DNA from: an uncultured Pelagibacteraceae bacterium
Lineage (GTDB): Bacteria > Pseudomonadota > Alphaproteobacteria > Pelagibacterales > Pelagibacteraceae
NCBI GenBank assembly: GCA_902602105.1
Contig: CACKPP010000015.1
Span: 1-13,055, forward strand
DNA: 13,055 nucleotides
Direction: 5' to 3'
The first letter of the stretch is position 1. Each line of letters begins with the position of its first letter. The translations under genes and the position numbers were made by a program. The notes under the pieces are model-generated. The model saw only the letters and a program-made list of their open reading frames with translations. It did not search any database and was not told the origin of the DNA. Below are positions 1 through 6,159 of the stretch, piece after piece.

Positions 1-281
1 CGGATGCATGTATTTTTTTTATGAATAGAAAGATTAGAGAAACATTAATTAATATTGGAACAGGTAAAGACTACTCAATTAAGAAATATGCAAATTTATT
101 GTTGAAAATTATTTGTCCTAAACAAAAAGTCTTGATCAAATTCGATAAAAAGAAACCTAACGGAACACTTAGAAAAGTATTGAATGTTGACCTTGCAAAA
201 AAATATGGATGGAAAGCTAAAACAAAGATGAAAGATGCAATTGAAACTACCTATGCAGATTTTTTAACTAAAAATACATAA
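1..281 (+). CDS. fcl: GDP-L-fucose synthase, C-terminal part (5' end outside window)
   Basis: The reading frame is open from base 3 to the TAA at 279-281, so the gene enters from the left and only about 92 C-terminal residues are present. The visible part fits the C-terminus of GDP-L-fucose synthase (GDP-4-keto-6-deoxymannose epimerase/reductase, extended SDR family): an NIGTGKDYSI segment after a DACIFFM helix, then KPNGTLRKVLNVDLAKKYGW, where family members read roughly PKGTxRKxLDxSKxxxLGW. The family makes GDP-L-fucose for surface polysaccharide. The catalytic Ser-Tyr-Lys region lies outside the window, so activity cannot be judged. An ATG at 21 is internal, not the start. The gene sits just before the 5S rRNA gene, where SAR11 genomes carry a variable cell-surface island, and that fits. 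A related sugar-nucleotide epimerase is the main alternative. Confidence 0.8.
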   Translation, partial: DACIFFMNRKIRETLINIGTGKDYSIKKYANLLLKIICPKQKVLIKFDKKKPNGTLRKVLNVDLAKKYGWKAKTKMKDAIETTYADFLTKNT

Positions 282-299
282 AAAAACGTTACTTACACC

Positions 300-328
300 T
301 TTACAATTTTTAATTTCTTGATTATAAG
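300..328 (+). promoter_or_regulatory. Sigma70-type promoter of the 5S rRNA gene
   Basis: A -35-like TTTACA (300-305) is followed by exactly 17 bases and a -10-like TATAAG (323-328); each differs from consensus at one position. The predicted transcription start, 6-7 bases after the -10, falls at about 334-335, where helix I of the 5S RNA begins. This fits direct transcription of the detached 5S gene. It is a visual match and has not been tested against a SAR11 sigma-factor model. Confidence 0.6.
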
Positions 329-333
329 ACCCA

Positions 334-449
334 TGCCGGTGATTATTGCGAGAGAGTTATACCCGATCCCATTCCGAACTCGGAAGTCAAGCCTTTCAGC
401 GCCAATGGTACTTTGTCTTAAGACATGGAAGAGTAGGACATCGCCGGCT
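334..449 (+). rRNA. rrf: 5S ribosomal RNA
   Basis: The sequence carries the conserved 5S core: CCCATTCCGAACTCGGAAGT in the helix II-III/loop region, the GCCAATGGTA segment and GAGTAGGACATCGCC near the 3' end. Helix I is visible: bases 335-342 (GCCGGTGA) pair with 441-448 (TCGCCGGC) with one G-U pair. The ends are set from this helix and may be off by 1-3 bases. Length is about 116 nt, normal for bacterial 5S. No 23S or 16S sequence precedes it; a sugar-nucleotide enzyme gene does. No terminator hairpin follows, and rpmJ begins 14 bases downstream, so processing or readthrough into rpmJ is likely. Confidence 0.95.
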
Positions 450-463
450 ATAAACTATATATT

Positions 464-589
464 ATGAAAATAAAAAGTTCCCTTAAATCAATTAAAAAAA
501 GAGACCTTAATTCTAAAATGGTTAAGAGAAGAGGAAGAGTTTATATAATAAATAAAACAAATCCTAAATTTAAAGCAAGACAAAAATAA
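464..589 (+). CDS. rpmJ: 50S ribosomal protein L36
   Basis: The product is a 41-residue, strongly basic protein starting [13 protein letters not shown] and ending with the family signature [20 protein letters not shown]. It is a small protein of the large ribosomal subunit. This is the proteobacterial form without the zinc-binding Cys/His ligands, since no Cys or His is present. The ATG at 464 gives the full family length. No Shine-Dalgarno sequence lies ahead of it; the upstream bases are an A/T stretch directly after the 5S gene. The next gene begins five bases after the stop. The gene is short enough for automated callers to miss. Confidence 0.95.
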   Translation: MKIKSSLKSIKKRDLNSKMVKRRGRVYIINKTNPKFKARQK

Positions 590-594
590 TTTTT

Positions 595-705
595 ATGGAT
601 AATGAAAACCATAAAAATACATGGAATAATTTTACTAAATTTGTGTTGTGGGGAACTGTCGCGGTAATAATAGTTTTAGTTTTAATGGCAATATTCTTGC
701 TATAA
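595..705 (+). CDS. aa3-type cytochrome c oxidase subunit IV-like membrane peptide
   Basis: The product is 36 residues: a short polar N-terminus (MDNENHKNTWNNFTKFVLWG) followed by one hydrophobic helix (about residues 20-36, TVAVIIVLVLMAIFLL) that runs to the C-terminus. The layout matches the small bacterial aa3-type cytochrome c oxidase subunit IV family (PF07835), whose members are about 40-50 residues with a single membrane helix. In many alphaproteobacteria a gene of this family lies directly upstream of the NAD(P) transhydrogenase genes, as here, with pntAA nine bases downstream. The sequence alone is too short to prove the family, so the call rests on topology plus position. It probably sits in the inner membrane with the oxidase; a role near the transhydrogenase cannot be excluded. 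Confidence 0.65.
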   Translation: MDNENHKNTWNNFTKFVLWGTVAVIIVLVLMAIFLL

Positions 706-714
706 GATTTTTTT

Positions 715-1803
715 ATGAAAATCGCTTCTATTTTAGAAAATCAAAAATTTGAAAAAAGAATTGCAATAACGCCTGAGACAGCAAAAAAATATATTGCTCT
801 TGGTTTTGAAGTTTCATTATCAAAAAATTATGGTTCTCATCTTGGTATTATAAATGAAGAATATACTGAACTAGGCGTAAAAATGTTTGAAGATGAAAAA
901 GAAGTTATTAATAATTCTCAAATCATTATTCAGCTAGGACTTATTTCTGACGAGAAAAGGTCTTTATTAAAAGAAAATCAAATTTTCATCGGTGTTTTAA
1001 ATCCTTATGATAACAAAAAAGAAATAAAAGATCTTATTAATAAAAAAATAAATGTTTTTTCTTTAGAGTTACTACCAAGAATTACGAGAGCACAATCTAT
1101 GGATATACTTTCTTCTCAAGCTAATCTTGCTGGTTATAAAGCAGTAGTTGAGTCTTTTGCTAATTTTGAAAAAGCCATACCAATGATGATGACTGCAGCC
1201 GGCACAATTCCCGCGGCAAAAGTATTAATTGTTGGAGCGGGAGTAGCAGGTCTGCAGGCAATCGCGACTGCAAAAAGAATGGGATCAATTGTTTTTGCTA
1301 CTGATGTGAGAATGGCATCTAAAGAACAAGTCGAAAGTTTAGGGGGTAAATTTTTAACTGTTGAAGGTTCAGAAAATCTTGAAACAGAAGGAGGCTATGC
1401 AAAAGAGGCATCGGAGGACTTTAAAAAAAAGCAGGAAAATTTATTGGAAGAAACATTAAAAAAAATTGATATTGTAATTTGCACAGCTTTAATTCCTGGA
1501 AAAAAGGCACCGGTTATTATTAAAGAAAAAATGATTGAAAATATGCAGCCAGGCTCAGTAATTTACGACTTGGCGGCAGTTCAGGGTGGGAATACTGCTT
1601 TTACGGAAGTTGATAAAATAATTAATAAAAATGGAGTTAAAATTATGGGTGAAAAAAATATACTTAATAGATTGCCAATTTCAGCCTCAACTTTATATTC
1701 AAAAAATGTATTTAATTTTGTTTCAAATTTATTTGATAAAAAGAATGGTAAAATTAATATTAATTTAAAAGATGAAATAATTGAAAAAACTTTGGTAAAA
1801 TAA
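715..1803 (+). CDS. pntAA: Proton-translocating NAD(P) transhydrogenase, subunit alpha part 1 (NAD-binding domain I)
   Basis: This 362-residue soluble subunit belongs to the AlaDH/PNT family. It binds NAD(H) and passes hydride to the NADP domain of PntB, driven by proton flow. The N-terminal AlaDH/PNT domain opens with the typical KRIAITPE (14-21). The signature RITRAQSMD lies at 122-130, and the Rossmann motif GAGVAGLQAIATAKRMG at 174-190 is followed by the acidic turn of FATDVR. The protein ends after the domain without membrane helices, so the alpha subunit is split, as is usual in alphaproteobacteria (a single fused PntA in E. coli). The stop is four bases before pntAB. The ATG follows a T-run with no Shine-Dalgarno sequence, but it matches the family N-terminus. 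Confidence 0.95.
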   Translation: MKIASILENQKFEKRIAITPETAKKYIALGFEVSLSKNYGSHLGIINEEYTELGVKMFEDEKEVINNSQIIIQLGLISDEKRSLLKENQIFIGVLNPYDNKKEIKDLINKKINVFSLELLPRITRAQSMDILSSQANLAGYKAVVESFANFEKAIPMMMTAAGTIPAAKVLIVGAGVAGLQAIATAKRMGSIVFATDVRMASKEQVESLGGKFLTVEGSENLETEGGYAKEASEDFKKKQENLLEETLKKIDIVICTALIPGKKAPVIIKEKMIENMQPGSVIYDLAAVQGGNTAFTEVDKIINKNGVKIMGEKNILNRLPISASTLYSKNVFNFVSNLFDKKNGKININLKDEIIEKTLVK

Positions 1804-1807
1804 AATT

Positions 1808-2116
1808 ATGGAAATTGATCCTTTTATATTTAGACTTAGTATATTTATACTTTCAATATTTATAGGCTATTATGTGGTATGGAGTGTAACACCATCCTTG
1901 CATACTCCACTTATGTCTGTAACGAACGCGATTTCTTCAGTGATTATAGTTGGCGCTATTATTGCTGGACTAGCAGGTAATTCTGAAAGTGTTTTTAATA
2001 ATTCAAGTATTTTTGGTTTTTTAGCTATATCTTTGGCAGCAATAAACATATTTGGTGGATTCTTGGTAACCCAAAGAATGTTAGCCATGTATAAAAAAAA
2101 GAAGAAGGATAAATAA
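1808..2116 (+). CDS. pntAB: NAD(P) transhydrogenase, subunit alpha part 2 (membrane segment)
   Basis: This 102-residue integral membrane protein corresponds to the C-terminal membrane part of E. coli PntA. Three hydrophobic segments are visible, at about residues 8-30, 36-56 and 66-90, and the typical SVTNAISSVIIVGAI sequence lies in the second. The tail after the last helix is lysine-rich and probably cytoplasmic. With PntB it forms the proton channel domain. The gene starts four bases after the pntAA stop, and its TAA shares one base with the pntB ATG, so translational coupling is likely. Confidence 0.95.
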   Translation: MEIDPFIFRLSIFILSIFIGYYVVWSVTPSLHTPLMSVTNAISSVIIVGAIIAGLAGNSESVFNNSSIFGFLAISLAAINIFGGFLVTQRMLAMYKKKKKDK

Positions 2117-3513
2117 TGATATCAGCTAATTTATCAGCAATTTTTTATTTAATCTCTGGTGTATTATTTATTTTAGCATTGAGAGGTTTGTCATCACCAG
2201 AAACATCTCGACAAGGTAATTTTTTTGGTATCCTTGGAATGATTATCGCAATAACTGTAACATTTCTATCTATTGGTAATTTTTCCAGCGGATTTATCTA
2301 TGTTCTTATTTTTCTATTGATTGGAGGTCTAGTAGGAGCATTCATTGCATATAAGATTCCAATGACTGCAATGCCTGAGCTAGTAGCAGGCTTCCATAGT
2401 CTAGTAGGTCTTGCTGCTGTTTTTGTTGCAATCTCAGCATTCTTGAATCCAGGAGCTTTTAACCTAGGTTCGCCAGGTAATATAAAACTTGGAAGTCTAA
2501 TTGAAATGTCTATTGGGGCAGCAGTGGGTGCAATAACTTTTTCTGGTTCGATAATTGCATTTTTAAAGCTTCAAGGAATAATGTCTGGTTCCCCAATAAC
2601 TTTTAAGGGCCAGCATCCTCTTAATGCACTAATACTAATTTCAATTGTGGTATTAACATACTTGCTTTGCTCTACTCAGTCGTCCAACTTATTTTGGATA
2701 TTATTAGCTGTTTCTTTTTTAATTGGTTTTCTTTTAATTATTCCAATAGGTGGTGCAGATATGCCAGTAGTAATATCCATGCTTAACTCTTATTCAGGTT
2801 GGGCAGCTGCTGGGATCGGATTTACTTTAGAAAATACTGCTTTAATAATTACTGGTGCCTTAGTTGGTTCTTCAGGAGCGATATTATCATATATCATGTG
2901 TAAAGGTATGAACCGTTCGTTCTTCAATGTAATCTTAGGAGGATTTGGAGCTACAGAACAATCTTCAAGTTCGCAAAATAAGGAACAAAGACCAGTAAAA
3001 AGTGGCAATGCTGATGATGCAGCTTTTTTGATGAAAAATGCTTCATCCGTAATAATAGTTCCAGGTTATGGTATGGCAGTTGCTCAAGCTCAACATGCTC
3101 TAAGAGAAATGGTAGATACTCTTAAAAAGAATGATATCAAAGTTTCTTACGCAATACATCCAGTAGCTGGTAGAATGCCAGGACATATGAATGTATTATT
3201 AGCAGAAGCTAATGTTCCATACGATGAAGTATTTGAACTAGAAGAAATTAATAATGATTTTGCTAATGCTGATGTAGCTTTTGTTATTGGAGCAAATGAT
3301 GTGACAAATCCAGTTGCTAAAACAGATCCTCAAAGTCCGATATATGGTATGCCAGTTTTAGACGTTGAAAAATGTAAATCAGTTCTTTTTGTAAAAAGGA
3401 GTTTATCACCAGGATATGCTGGTATTGATAATGACCTTTTTTATAAAGAAAATACTCTTATGTTATTCGCTGATGCGAAAAAAATGACTGAAGATATAAC
3501 AAAAAACTTATAG
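2116..3513 (+). CDS. pntB: NAD(P) transhydrogenase, subunit beta
   Basis: The protein has 465 residues, the usual length. The first ~270 residues are a series of hydrophobic helices containing PELVAGFHSLVGLAA (88-102), whose His94 matches the conserved channel histidine of the family. After a polar linker (about 280-300), the NADP(H)-binding domain III carries GYGMAVAQAQ (317-326), RMPGHMNVLLAEA (353-365) and GANDVTNP (392-399). The enzyme uses the proton gradient to reduce NADP+ with NADH in the inner membrane. An AAGGA at 2105-2109 inside the end of pntAB is well placed (six bases) as its ribosome binding site, one of few clear Shine-Dalgarno sequences here. No truncation or missing key residue is visible. 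Confidence 0.97.
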   Translation: MISANLSAIFYLISGVLFILALRGLSSPETSRQGNFFGILGMIIAITVTFLSIGNFSSGFIYVLIFLLIGGLVGAFIAYKIPMTAMPELVAGFHSLVGLAAVFVAISAFLNPGAFNLGSPGNIKLGSLIEMSIGAAVGAITFSGSIIAFLKLQGIMSGSPITFKGQHPLNALILISIVVLTYLLCSTQSSNLFWILLAVSFLIGFLLIIPIGGADMPVVISMLNSYSGWAAAGIGFTLENTALIITGALVGSSGAILSYIMCKGMNRSFFNVILGGFGATEQSSSSQNKEQRPVKSGNADDAAFLMKNASSVIIVPGYGMAVAQAQHALREMVDTLKKNDIKVSYAIHPVAGRMPGHMNVLLAEANVPYDEVFELEEINNDFANADVAFVIGANDVTNPVAKTDPQSPIYGMPVLDVEKCKSVLFVKRSLSPGYAGIDNDLFYKENTLMLFADAKKMTEDITKNL

Positions 3514-3520
3514 GCTTGAA

Positions 3521-4219
3521 TTGAGAACAAAAATCTTTTGTGACATTGCAGACTTAGATTTAATCAAAAAATTTAATAGAAAAAAAATTGTAAATGGTTT
3601 TACAACTAATCCAAGTTTAATGAGAAAAGCTGGAGCTAAAGACTATCAAAGATATTCAAAAAAAATCTTAAAAATTTGTAAAAATAAACCCATTTCATTT
3701 GAAGTTTTTGGTGACACTTACAAAAGTATGATGGGTCAAGCTTTAAAGATTAATACTTGGGGTAAAAATGTTTATGTAAAAGTACCAGTCGTCAACTCAA
3801 AAGGTTTTTTTACAGGAAAAATAATAAGGGACTTAAACAAAAAAAATATAAAAATAAATATTACTGCAGTGTATACTGCTAAACAAACTCAGCAAATTCT
3901 TAAACAACTAAATAAAAAAACTAAGGTAATCATTTCAATATTTGCAGGGAGAGCTGCAGATACAGGACTTGACCCTATTCCAGAGATTAAAAAAAGTATT
4001 TCAATGGCAAAAAAATTCAAAAATGTTGAAATTCTTTGGGCTAGTGTAAGAGAGCCTTACAATTATTTACAGTCAAAGCAGTTAGGATGCCATATTATAA
4101 CTATACCACCTTCAATAATTGAAAAGATTGAAAAGTTTGGAAAAAGTTCTAATCAATTAACAAAGGAAACTGTGATGGCTTTTTTAATTGATAGTAAAAA
4201 ATCTAAATTCAAAATTTAA
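3521..4219 (+). CDS. tal: Small transaldolase (fructose-6-phosphate aldolase/TalC-type fold)
   Basis: The product is 232 residues, close to the ~215-230 of the short transaldolase/FSA subfamily and shorter than the ~317 of TalB. Visible motifs are IFCDIADL at the N-terminus (β1 with the active Asp), NGFTTNPSLM (25-34), the Schiff-base lysine in VYVKVPV (Lys87), NITAVYTAKQ, and ISIFAGRAADTG. It most likely transfers dihydroxyacetone units in the non-oxidative pentose phosphate pathway, complementing the transketolase of this window. The start is a TTG seven bases after the pntB stop; the next Met is at residue 34, beyond conserved sequence, so TTG is the best choice despite no clear ribosome binding site. 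It is probably transcribed with pnt. Transaldolase versus fructose-6-phosphate aldolase activity cannot be settled by reading. Confidence 0.88.
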   Translation: MRTKIFCDIADLDLIKKFNRKKIVNGFTTNPSLMRKAGAKDYQRYSKKILKICKNKPISFEVFGDTYKSMMGQALKINTWGKNVYVKVPVVNSKGFFTGKIIRDLNKKNIKINITAVYTAKQTQQILKQLNKKTKVIISIFAGRAADTGLDPIPEIKKSISMAKKFKNVEILWASVREPYNYLQSKQLGCHIITIPPSIIEKIEKFGKSSNQLTKETVMAFLIDSKKSKFKI

Positions 4220-4225
4220 TTGAAT

Positions 4226-4302
<77 letters not shown>

Positions 4303-4308
4303 GTATAC

Positions 4309-4503
4309 TTAAATTCTATTTTTAAGTTTGTTTAACTTTTTTACTCTTTTAATATTTTCCTGAAGAATTCTTTTTTTCTTTTCAGATGGTTTTTCATATG
4401 TATTTTTTAATTTTATAACTTTAAAAAATCCATCCCTCTGAAGTTTTCTTTTTAATACCCTAAGAGCTTGTTCAACATTATTATCTTTTACTTCTATTTT
4501 AAT
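4309..4503 (-). CDS. rpsU: 30S ribosomal protein S21 (apparent ATT start)
   Basis: This is a short basic small-subunit protein that helps in translation initiation. The family signature KDNNVEQALRVLKRKLQRDG and the YEKPSEKKKR motif are clear, and the C-terminus is a lysine-rich helix. The start was chosen at ATT 4503 (64 residues, reading M-KIEVKDNNVEQ). This aligns residue for residue with the usual alphaproteobacterial N-terminus (M-QVLVRDNNVDQ type) and lies five bases after a strong GGAGG. The only in-frame standard initiator upstream is a TTG at 4515, which overlaps the GGAGG itself and would have no binding site. An ATA at 4497 is a less likely alternative. A mutated or misread ATG is possible. 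The initiator tRNA follows six bases after the stop. Confidence 0.93.
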   Translation of the reverse strand: MKIEVKDNNVEQALRVLKRKLQRDGFFKVIKLKNTYEKPSEKKKRILQENIKRVKKLNKLKNRI

Positions 4504-4507
4504 AACT

Positions 4508-4513
4508 ACCTCC
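4508..4513 (-). promoter_or_regulatory. Shine-Dalgarno sequence of rpsU
   Basis: The complement strand reads GGAGGT here, the strongest Shine-Dalgarno match in the window. GGAGG lies five bases before an ATT triplet (4503-4501) and overlaps the TTG at 4515, so it decides the start in favour of ATT. Confidence 0.75.
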
Positions 4514-4567
4514 AAAAAAGTGATTAACTAACACTTTTATTTTTTTATGTCTATTAATTTTAATCAC
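4514..4567 (-). promoter_or_regulatory. Possible alternative-hairpin leader between trcR and rpsU
   Basis: On the RNA strand two overlapping inverted repeats are visible. GUGAUUAA (4567-4560, starting in the trcR stop codon) is perfectly complementary to UUAAUCAC (4527-4520). AAAAGUG (4538-4532) is perfectly complementary to CACUUUU (4522-4516). Both use bases 4520-4522, so only one stem can form at a time. The short stem is followed by a U-run that leads into the rpsU GGAGG. It may be a weak terminator for the rpmE-trcR transcript or a control element of rpsU. In such AT-rich DNA, matches of 7-8 bases can also arise by chance. Confidence 0.35.
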
Positions 4568-5148
4568 TAATTATTAATTTGTTGAGTCTTTAACTGTTTT
4601 TCTTTTTCTTTCTTTTCTCTTTTTATTCTTCTTTCAGCCTTTTCTATTGCTTCAACTAAATCTTTTTGAGAAAATAAATTTAAAGCCACTGGATCTTTAG
4701 GGTTCAAATTATTGTAATTCCAATAACTTTTTTTTCTTATAGAAGTTACTGAGTTTTTTGTAATACCTACTAATTTTGCAATTTGAGAGTCTTTCAATAA
4801 ATTGTGCTGTCTGATCAACCAAAGAGCGGAGTCTGGTTTATCCTGTCTTTTTGATAAAGGTATATATTTTTTTATTTTTTTTTCAGAATTTGAAATCTCA
4901 ATATCAGTACTTTTAATTTGCAAAGGTCTATTTTCGTCCTTGGAAGATAGTTCAATTTCATCTCTTGATAACTGACCAGATATGATAGGGTTGTAGGCCT
5001 TAATACCCTTTGCAACTTCTCCATCTGCTATTCCTTGTATTTCGACTTCGTGCAATTTACAAAAGTCTGCTATTTGTTTAAATGTAAGAGTTGTATTTTC
5101 GACAAGCCAAACAGCTGTAGCCATAGGCATTAGAGGTGCATTAGACAT
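4567..5148 (-). CDS. trcR: Cell-cycle transcriptional regulator TrcR (DUF1013)
   Basis: The product has 193 residues and fits the alphaproteobacterial DUF1013 family, named TrcR after its cell-cycle role in Caulobacter. The N-terminal block is well conserved: LMPMATAVWLVENTTLTFKQ (6-25), then IADFCKLHEVEIQGIADGEV. A C-terminal helix-turn-helix is visible at about 107-140 (ALWLIRQH, SQIAKLVGITKNSVTSIR), followed by the YWNYNNLNPKDPV motif. The last ~25 residues are a charged Lys/Glu helix. It is a cytoplasmic DNA-binding or RNA polymerase-associated regulator; its targets here are unknown. It starts directly at the base after the rpmE stop, so the two genes are almost certainly co-transcribed and coupled, which links this regulator to ribosomal protein expression. 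Confidence 0.88.
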   Translation of the reverse strand: MSNAPLMPMATAVWLVENTTLTFKQIADFCKLHEVEIQGIADGEVAKGIKAYNPIISGQLSRDEIELSSKDENRPLQIKSTDIEISNSEKKIKKYIPLSKRQDKPDSALWLIRQHNLLKDSQIAKLVGITKNSVTSIRKKSYWNYNNLNPKDPVALNLFSQKDLVEAIEKAERRIKREKKEKEKQLKTQQINN

Positions 5149-5379
5149 TTAATTTTTTTTATCTGATTTAAAATTTTGGAATTTTTTGTTAAACTTACTT
5201 ATTCTGCCTTTATCCATTAATTTTTGTTTTCCTCCAGTCCAAGCAGAGTGAGATTTTGGATCAATTTCTAACTTTAATACTTCTCCTTCTTTGCCCCAAG
5301 TTGATTTAGTTTCAAATTGAGTTCCATCAGTCATTTCAACTTTAATAGTATGGTAATTTGGATGAATATTTTTTTTCAT
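5149..5379 (-). CDS. rpmE: 50S ribosomal protein L31
   Basis: The product is 76 residues with the typical N-terminus [20 protein letters not shown], then [28 protein letters not shown] and KFNKKF. It lacks the zinc-ligand cysteines of long zinc-type L31; this Cys-free form is usual in alphaproteobacteria. The ATG at 5379 begins exactly at the family N-terminus. No Shine-Dalgarno sequence precedes it, and a promoter-like pair places the transcription start at or next to the ATG, so the mRNA may be leaderless. The gene leads the rpmE-trcR unit. Confidence 0.95.
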   Translation of the reverse strand: MKKNIHPNYHTIKVEMTDGTQFETKSTWGKEGEVLKLEIDPKSHSAWTGGKQKLMDKGRISKFNKKFQNFKSDKKN

Positions 5380-5386
5380 GACGAAA

Positions 5387-5414
5387 CTTATAACAAAAGA
5401 ATTCTTTAAAACAA
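5387..5414 (-). promoter_or_regulatory. Putative rpmE promoter with palindromic spacer
   Basis: Read on the complement strand, TTGTTT (5414-5409) and TATAAG (5392-5387) are separated by 16 bases. The TATAAG matches that of the 5S promoter. The predicted start lies 0-2 bases before the rpmE ATG, suggesting a leaderless or nearly leaderless mRNA. The spacer holds a perfect 12-base palindrome, AAAGAATTCTTT (5396-5407), which could be an operator or chance. The -35 follows directly on the suhB stop codon. Confidence 0.4.
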
Positions 5415-6155
5415 TTAAAAGTTATTTATTTTTTTAAGAAATTTTGGGCGAATATCACTGCTAGATGCAATAATTTTTATATTTTTGTTAACAGAAAGAT
5501 CTATTTCGTTAAGAATTCCTCCTGCCTCTTTTACAATTATAATTCCAGCAGCAATATCCCAAAGATTTAAATCATTTTGAAAATAACCATCATATCTTCC
5601 TGCAGCTACATAAGCCATGTCTAAAGCTGCACAACCAGATTTTCTGTAGGGAAGATCAGGTTCATTTTTAATTTTTCCACCAGTAACAAATAAACAATCA
5701 TTTATTTGGTTTTTTTTTGAAACTCTTACTCTATGATTATTAAAAAAAGATCCATTATCTTTTTCAGCATAAAACATTTCATTTTTAATTGGATCAAATA
5801 TTAATCCTGAAATTATTTCATTGTTAGATTTAAGTGCTATCGAAATAGCAAAATGAGGTACTCCATGTAAAAAGTTTACTGTTCCATCAATAGGGTCTAT
5901 TATCCAAGTATTTTTATTGTCTTTGTTATTTTCTACTCCACTCTCTTCGCTAATAATAGAATAATTTGGTTTTGCTTTTTTAAGTTCTTCAATAATTATT
6001 TTTTCAGTTTTTAAATCAGAGTTAGTCACAAAATCAGCTGGACCTTTTTTTGAAACTTGTAATTTTTCAATTTCTCCAAAATCTCTAATTAGTATTTTTG
6101 AAGCCTTTTCACTAGCTTTTATCATTATATTAAGATTTGCAGAAATTGAGTTCAT
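5415..6155 (-). CDS. suhB: Inositol monophosphatase family protein
   Basis: The 246-residue Mg2+-dependent phosphatase has all the metal-site motifs of the family: DFVTNSD (41-47), EESG with Glu70/Glu71, the signature [12 protein letters not shown] (84-95) with Asp87 and Asp90, and [16 protein letters not shown] (198-213) with Asp200. It hydrolyses inositol-1-phosphate or related sugar and nucleotide phosphates. In proteobacteria SuhB also acts in rRNA transcription antitermination, but that role cannot be read from the sequence. It is the last gene of the tkt operon and begins four bases after the efp stop. The ATG at 6155 precedes the first family helix with no clear ribosome binding site, so coupling to efp is likely. 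Confidence 0.92.
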   Translation of the reverse strand: MNSISANLNIMIKASEKASKILIRDFGEIEKLQVSKKGPADFVTNSDLKTEKIIIEELKKAKPNYSIISEESGVENNKDNKNTWIIDPIDGTVNFLHGVPHFAISIALKSNNEIISGLIFDPIKNEMFYAEKDNGSFFNNHRVRVSKKNQINDCLFVTGGKIKNEPDLPYRKSGCAALDMAYVAAGRYDGYFQNDLNLWDIAAGIIIVKEAGGILNEIDLSVNKNIKIIASSSDIRPKFLKKINNF

Positions 6156-6159
6156 AATA

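Noticed and set aside
1870..3008. Minus-strand frames opposite pntAB and pntB
   Set aside because: They mirror conserved membrane-protein codons and have no start context or motifs of their own.
4504..4515. TTG at 4515 as the start of rpsU (68 residues)
   Set aside because: It overlaps the GGAGG that must serve as the ribosome binding site and adds four residues not found in the family; ATT at 4503 fits spacing and alignment better.
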